From an uncultured Clostridia bacterium (lineage in GTDB: Bacteria > Bacillota > Clostridia > JAAYHZ01): a stretch of DNA of 17,708 nt. The notes below the pieces were generated by a model, which saw only the letters and a program-made list of their open reading frames with translations, did no database searches and was not told where the DNA came from. Shown here piece by piece: positions 13,578 to 17,708 of this stretch; the first letter of the stretch is position 1; every line of letters starts with the position of its first letter. The stretch spans positions 1-17,708 of the forward strand of contig CALCRE010000031.1 of the NCBI GenBank assembly GCA_937894465.1. Direction: 5' to 3'. A program made the translations under genes and the position numbers.

Positions 13578-15332
13578 ATGTACGACGATTTTATTAGCAA
13601 AATTGATATTGTGGATATCATTTCCGATTATACCGGTTTAAAAAGACAAGGAAACGAGTATATCGGATTATGCCCTTTTCACAATGAAAAAACACCGTCG
13701 TTTCATGTTAGTCGGGACAAGCAGACCTATTATTGTTTTGGCTGCAAAAAAGGTGGGAATGTAATTACATTCATCCGATCCAAAGAAGGTTTGGATTTCT
13801 TCGATTCGTTAAGATATTTGGCCGACAAAACCGGATTGGAATTGCCTGAAAAAGGAGGACAAAGGAGCAATAAAAAAGCCGAGATAATAAATCGAACCAT
13901 TGAAATGAACACGGTTGCAGCACAGTTTTTCTATCAGAATTTAAAAGCGGGACGCGGAAAAGAAGCTTTGGAATATTTGAAGAAAAGGCAGATCAATCCG
14001 TCCACTGTGAAAAGATTCGGATTGGGGTTTGCACCGGATTCATGGGATCTTTTGGTTAAATATTTGGTAACAAAAGGTTACAAGGAAAATGAGATCCTGA
14101 CAGCGGGTTTAGGTTTGCGAACAAAGAAAGAAACGATTATTGACAGATTTCGAAACAGGCTGATGTTTCCCATATTTGATGTTCGAGGGAATGTCATTGC
14201 ATTCGGAGGAAGAGTTTTGGACGATCAGTTACCCAAGTATATGAATTCGCCGGAAACTCCAAGCTACAGAAAAAAAGACAATCTGTACGCTCTGAACTAT
14301 GCAAGAAAATCCGAACAAAACAACATTGTTATAGTGGAAGGATACATGGATGCAATCTCATTGTATCAAGCCGGAATCGATAATGTGGTCGCTTCTTTGG
14401 GAACAGCGCTGACAGAAAGACAAGCATTGCTGTTAAAAAGGTACACCAAGAATGTCATCATATGCTATGATGCGGATTTGGCCGGACAAACAGCGGCGTT
14501 GAAGGGAATGGATGTTTTGGCTGACAAGGGTTGCAATGTCAAGGTCATAACCATTCCGTCCGGAAAGGATCCCGACGATTACATAAAAAGCGAAGGCGCC
14601 GGAGCTTTCAGAAAGTTGATGGACAAAGCTGATCCGTTGGTGGAATACAAAGTCAAGGTATATAAGAAACATTGTGACATGTCGACTACAGCGGGGCAAG
14701 TTGAATTTCTGAATCTGATTGCCGGGGCATTGGCAAAGATAGACAATCGCGTGGAAGTGGAAATGTATGGGAAGAAAATTGCCCATGATTACGGAATCTC
14801 GCTTGAGGCAATACTTTCAGAGGTATATAAAAATGAAAAAGTGTATAAAACAAAGGATACGGGAAAATTACAAGTAGAAGCACCAACGACAATGGAAACA
14901 AAAAACGATTCCGCTGACATAGAGCGAAGACTGTTGATTTTACTGGCGATGGATAATGATTACATACCTGAATTCAATGCAAAGGAAGGGGACACATTTT
15001 TTGAAGATAATGATCATTTATTGATATACAAGGAGATGAAGAAAAATTATCGCAACAAAAAAACAGTGAGACCATCATCGTTAATGCAAATGCTTGATGA
15101 AGACAAGGCCGCATTATTTGCACAAGTGCTCCAAAATACCCATTTCGAATCAAAAGAATTGGTGGGTAAAGCCATTGATGAAATGATTATGAAAAATCGA
15201 TTGAGCAAAACTGAAAAAAGGTACAATGAAGTGCTTGTCGCTATGAGCAATACGAGCGATGACGAAAAGCGAAAAGAATTAAAAGATGAATTTACTAGAT
15301 TAAACCGAGAACTGAAAAATTTAAAACGATAA
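13578..15332 (+). CDS. dnaG: DNA primase
   Basis: A 584-residue primase that makes RNA primers at the replication fork in partnership with the DnaB-type helicase. The N-terminal CHC2 zinc site is C32-x2-H35 ... C53-x2-C56 ('CPFHNEK', 'YYCFGCKKGG'); the RNA polymerase core contains 'FRNRLMFPIFDVRGNVIAFGGRVL', and the TOPRIM metal site is E254 in 'VIVEGYMDA' with D298-A-D300. The C-terminal ~150 residues are the variable helicase-binding domain. ATG 13578 has AGGAGAG at 13567-13573; a longer reading from 13533 lacks a ribosome binding site. It lies between dgt and rpoD, as in the macromolecular synthesis operon. Confidence 0.96.
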   Translation: MYDDFISKIDIVDIISDYTGLKRQGNEYIGLCPFHNEKTPSFHVSRDKQTYYCFGCKKGGNVITFIRSKEGLDFFDSLRYLADKTGLELPEKGGQRSNKKAEIINRTIEMNTVAAQFFYQNLKAGRGKEALEYLKKRQINPSTVKRFGLGFAPDSWDLLVKYLVTKGYKENEILTAGLGLRTKKETIIDRFRNRLMFPIFDVRGNVIAFGGRVLDDQLPKYMNSPETPSYRKKDNLYALNYARKSEQNNIVIVEGYMDAISLYQAGIDNVVASLGTALTERQALLLKRYTKNVIICYDADLAGQTAALKGMDVLADKGCNVKVITIPSGKDPDDYIKSEGAGAFRKLMDKADPLVEYKVKVYKKHCDMSTTAGQVEFLNLIAGALAKIDNRVEVEMYGKKIAHDYGISLEAILSEVYKNEKVYKTKDTGKLQVEAPTTMETKNDSADIERRLLILLAMDNDYIPEFNAKEGDTFFEDNDHLLIYKEMKKNYRNKKTVRPSSLMQMLDEDKAALFAQVLQNTHFESKELVGKAIDEMIMKNRLSKTEKRYNEVLVAMSNTSDDEKRKELKDEFTRLNRELKNLKR

Positions 15333-15382
15333 AATCAGTATAGAGTATGATGTTATATCGGAAAATATAAAAGATTAATGAA

Positions 15383-15412
15383 TTGAAAAACAAGATACGA
15401 AATAGGTATAAA
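15383..15412 (+). promoter_or_regulatory. Candidate internal promoter for rpoD
   Basis: TTGAAA (15383-15388) and TATAAA (15407-15412) are 18 bases apart in the 100-base dnaG-rpoD gap, with a likely start near 15419. It would let rpoD be expressed without dnaG; the two have no terminator between them. Confidence 0.5.
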
Positions 15413-15432
15413 AGAACGACCGGAGGGATTAT

Positions 15433-16503
15433 ATGGTTAATACAGATAAAAAATTAATATTAAATGAACTGCTTGAAAAAGGAAAAGTTACGGGAAAATT
15501 AACCGATCAAGATATTATTGACGCTTATGAAGAAGTGGAAATTTCTCCTGAAGAAATTGTGGAGATTTACGAAATCATTGAAAAAGCCGGCATTTCATTG
15601 GACGGTGATACAGAAAAGGACGATACCGAGGATATCGAGACAGAAGACACTGATATAAGTGTACCGGAAGGTATCAGTATAGACGATCCCGTAAGAATGT
15701 ACTTGAAGGAAATCGGGAAAGTCAGTTTGTTGACGGCTGACGAAGAAGTTGTGTTGGCAAAAGCGATGGAAAAAGGCGATGAAGAAAGCAAAAAGAAGCT
15801 TGCTGAAGCCAATCTTCGGTTAGTGGTAAGTATCGCAAAAAGATATGTAGGAAGAGGGATGCAGTTTTTGGACCTTATCCAGGAAGGAAACTTAGGTCTG
15901 ATCAAGGCTGTTGAAAAGTTCGACTACAGAAAGGGATATAAATTCAGCACCTACGCCACATGGTGGATCCGACAAGCCATAACCAGAGCAATAGCCGACC
16001 AAGCAAGAACCATACGTATACCGGTACATATGGTTGAAACCATTAATAAATTGATCAGAGTTTCTCGACAATTGGTACAGGAATTAGGCAGAGATCCCAA
16101 ACCGGAGGAAATTGCCGAGGAAATGAATATACCGGTAGAAAAGGTAAGGGAGATCATGAAGATTTCCCAAGAGCCTGTGTCTTTGGAAACGCCTATCGGT
16201 GAAGAGGAAGACAGTCATTTGGGCGACTTCATACCGGACGACGACGCACCTGCACCGGCAGAAGCAGCAGCTCATATCTTGTTAAAAGAGCAACTGAATG
16301 ATGTTTTGGATACTCTAACCGGTAGAGAAGAAAAAGTACTTCGTTTACGTTTCGGTTTAGACGACGGAAGAGCCAGAACTTTAGAAGAAGTCGGAAGAGA
16401 GTTTAAAGTAACCAGGGAAAGAATACGGCAAATCGAAGCAAAAGCCCTTCGTAAATTGCGTCATCCCAGCAGAAGTAAGAAACTGAAGGATTACTTGGAT
16501 TAA
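15433..16503 (+). CDS. rpoD: Primary RNA polymerase sigma factor (sigma-70/sigma-A)
   Basis: The 356-residue housekeeping sigma factor. A short region 1.1 (1-55) and an acidic linker rich in D/E (58-76) precede region 1.2 ('DDPVRMYLKEIGKVSLLT', 84-101), region 2 (125-195, with 'FLDLIQEGNLGLIKAVEKFD' and the -10 melting/recognition stretch 'YKFSTYATWWIRQAITRA'), region 3 (205-255), and region 4 (290-350) with the -35-binding helix-turn-helix 'TLEEVGREFKVTRERIRQIE'. Length is typical of Gram-positive SigA. GGAGGG ends 5 bases before ATG 15433. Its neighbours dgt and dnaG and the terminator after it mark the end of the operon. Confidence 0.97.
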   Translation: MVNTDKKLILNELLEKGKVTGKLTDQDIIDAYEEVEISPEEIVEIYEIIEKAGISLDGDTEKDDTEDIETEDTDISVPEGISIDDPVRMYLKEIGKVSLLTADEEVVLAKAMEKGDEESKKKLAEANLRLVVSIAKRYVGRGMQFLDLIQEGNLGLIKAVEKFDYRKGYKFSTYATWWIRQAITRAIADQARTIRIPVHMVETINKLIRVSRQLVQELGRDPKPEEIAEEMNIPVEKVREIMKISQEPVSLETPIGEEEDSHLGDFIPDDDAPAPAEAAAHILLKEQLNDVLDTLTGREEKVLRLRFGLDDGRARTLEEVGREFKVTRERIRQIEAKALRKLRHPSRSKKLKDYLD

Positions 16504-16551
16504 GATGCTGCATAATACTACACTGTAATTTGTTTCACATGAGGGAAAGAG

Positions 16552-16584
16552 GGAAGAGTTTTACATGGACACTCTTCCTTTTTT
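16552..16584 (+). terminator. Intrinsic terminator after rpoD
   Basis: GGAAGAGT (16552-16559) pairs perfectly with ACTCTTCC (16571-16578) around an 11-base loop, followed by six T. It ends only 18 bases before the transporter ATG, so that gene needs a promoter in 16504-16600 or readthrough; none is clear by eye. Confidence 0.85.
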
Positions 16585-16602
16585 AAAGGGGGGGGTATTT
16601 TT

Positions 16603-17466
16603 ATGTGGGTTGCATTCGCATTTGCTTCAGCCTTTTTTGCAGGATTGACTGCGATTTTGGCAAAGTGTGGAATAATGAATACCGATTCCAATGTAGCCAC
16701 CGCCATACGCACGATCGTTGTTTTGGTCTTTTCATGGATAATGGTTTTAATAGTGGGTTCCGGAAGTAGCATCACTACCGTAAGCGCATATACATGGACA
16801 TTTCTTATTTTGTCCGGATTATCGACGGGTGCATCATGGCTATGCTATTTCCGGGCATTACAATTTGGTGATATTAACAAAGTTGTGCCGATCGACAAAT
16901 CAAGCACGGTACTGACTATATTTCTTGCTCTGGTTTTTCTCGGAGAGGGAATCACATGGACAAAGTGTATTGCTATTGTTCTGATAGCGATCGGTACTTA
17001 TCTTATGATTCAGAAAAAGCATACAGATGGGCAACAAAAGACCAATGGCAAATCATGGCTTATATATGCAGTTTTGTCTGCTGTGTTTGCCAGCCTTACC
17101 ACTATTCTTGGCAAGATGGGAATTGAAGGTGTAGACTCTAGTCTTGGAACGGCAATCCGAACTGCTGTTGTACTTATTATGGCATGGGTTGTAGTTTTTG
17201 TGACCGGGAAGCAACACACCATACATGATGTTCCAAAGAAAGAGCTCCTGTTTATCTGCTTGTCCGGTGTTGCTACAGGAGCTTCATGGTTATGTTATTA
17301 CAAAGCCCTGCGGGGCGGTCCTGCGAGTGTAGTAGTTCCAATAGACAAGCTGAGTATTCTTGTAACAATTGCCTTTTCCTATTTAGTATTCAAGGAAAGA
17401 TTGACAAGAAAGTCAACTGTAGGCCTCTGCCTTATCGTAGCGGGAACACTGATCATGTTAATATAA
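16603..17466 (+). CDS. EamA-family (drug/metabolite) transporter
   Basis: A 287-residue inner-membrane protein of the DMT superfamily with ten predicted hydrophobic helices in two EamA repeats. The halves are visibly alike: 'STGASWLCYFRAL' with 'VVPIDKSSTVLTI' (about 66-105) and 'ATGASWLCYYKAL' with 'VVPIDKLSILVTI' (about 222-260), also 'TAILAKCGIMNTDSNVATAIRT' against 'TTILGKMGIEGVDSSLGTAIRT'. A short polar loop 'KKHTDGQQKTNGKS' joins them. Substrate is unknown; metabolite or amino acid efflux is usual. The Shine-Dalgarno is a run of eight G (16588-16595), 7 bases before the ATG. Confidence 0.92.
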   Translation: MWVAFAFASAFFAGLTAILAKCGIMNTDSNVATAIRTIVVLVFSWIMVLIVGSGSSITTVSAYTWTFLILSGLSTGASWLCYFRALQFGDINKVVPIDKSSTVLTIFLALVFLGEGITWTKCIAIVLIAIGTYLMIQKKHTDGQQKTNGKSWLIYAVLSAVFASLTTILGKMGIEGVDSSLGTAIRTAVVLIMAWVVVFVTGKQHTIHDVPKKELLFICLSGVATGASWLCYYKALRGGPASVVVPIDKLSILVTIAFSYLVFKERLTRKSTVGLCLIVAGTLIMLI

Positions 17467-17506
17467 TTTCGGTAAAGATGCATAATAAGAAGAAGGGGAT
17501 ATAAAG

Positions 17507-17554
17507 ATGCTCAAGTGTTCAAGAAGCTGTTCAAGAAGATTTCATAAAAATTAA
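17507..17554 (+). CDS. Possible 15-codon peptide with a tandem repeat
   Basis: ATG 17507 is preceded by AAGGGGAT at suitable spacing and opens a 15-residue reading, rich in Cys, Ser and Arg, ending at TAA 17552-17554. It contains two near-identical 12-base units (TGTTCAAGAAGC at 17516-17527, 17528-17539) coding CSRS-CSRR. It may be a non-coding leftover; no homologue is recognised. Confidence 0.2.
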   Translation: MLKCSRSCSRRFHKN

Positions 17555-17563
17555 AAAAAACAC

Positions 17564-17592
17564 TTGACCCGAATGCCCATAATGTGTATAAT
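17564..17592 (+). promoter_or_regulatory. Strong sigma-A promoter of the tRNA gene
   Basis: TTGACC (17564-17569, 5 of 6) and perfect TATAAT (17587-17592) are 17 bases apart, with an A/T-rich tract upstream (17545-17560) suited to the alpha C-terminal domain. The leader contains a TGCCCT/AGGGCA hairpin (17601-17606 with 17621-17626) before the mature tRNA. Confidence 0.85.
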
Positions 17593-17632
17593 ACAAAATG
17601 TGCCCTAAAACGAAAGCAAAAGGGCAATTTAT

Positions 17633-17708
17633 TCCTCAATAGCTCAGCAGGTAGAGCATGCGGCTGTTAACCGCAGGGTCGTAGGTTCGAGTCCTACTTG
17701 GGGAGCCA
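17633..17708 (+). tRNA. tRNA-Asn (GTT)
   Basis: A 76-base cloverleaf: acceptor TCCTCAA (17633-17639) pairs with TTGGGGA (17698-17704), D-arm with AGCTCAGCAGGTAGAGC, anticodon loop CTGTTAA giving GUU, T-arm with GTAGG-TTCGAGT-CCTAC, discriminator G and encoded CCA at 17706-17708. It ends at the window edge, so more tRNA or rRNA genes may follow. Confidence 0.95.

Overview
The window looks like the chromosome of a low-GC, spore-forming member of the Clostridia. The main pointers are the two dipicolinate synthase subunits (spore core solute), the order dgt - dnaG - rpoD, a small DUF6514-type protein, a GEMM-I c-di-GMP riboswitch, and Firmicutes-style ribosome binding sites with several TTG/GTG starts. 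No single gene names a species.

Layout. (1) 1-5.58 kb is an AT-rich accessory block. It opens with an array of ~20-bp degenerate repeats resembling the end of an IS21-family element. A small Xre-type regulator with its own promoter follows, then a two-gene restriction-modification system: a methyltransferase with an N-terminal PD-(D/E)XK nuclease plus a two-TRD specificity subunit, the BcgI-like type IIB layout with no separate HsdR. The block ends with a stand-alone OLD-family ATPase/TOPRIM nuclease and a bidirectional terminator. This is a small defence island. (2) 5.66-7.44 kb, minus strand: an ECF sigma factor carrying an extra ~400 residues (TPR-like, then a beta-rich domain). (3) 7.66-10.26 kb: dpaA, dpaB and a cysteine-desulfurase-like PLP enzyme in one tight cluster behind a sigma-K-like promoter. 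(4) 10.25-11.75 kb: a c-di-GMP-I riboswitch whose P1 strand is shared with an intrinsic terminator, followed by a mannitol-1-phosphate-5-dehydrogenase-type gene. (5) 11.75-12.34 kb: a DUF6514-like small gene behind three helically phased Spo0A-box-like sites and a cluster of ATGTGGT palindromes. (6) 12.4-16.58 kb: dgt, dnaG and rpoD (macromolecular synthesis region) with separate candidate promoters. (7) 16.6-17.47 kb: an EamA transporter; then a strong promoter and a tRNA-Asn that ends exactly at the window edge.

How the genes work together. The left block probably protects against phage or plasmid DNA. The rest is core chromosome with a sporulation flavour: spore dipicolinate synthesis, candidate Spo0A sites before the DUF6514 gene and dnaG, and replication/transcription initiation genes whose expression would be expected to change on entry into sporulation. 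The most notable regulatory observation is the c-di-GMP switch that appears to turn a polyol-phosphate dehydrogenase ON. All functional statements come from reading motifs; no database search was run.
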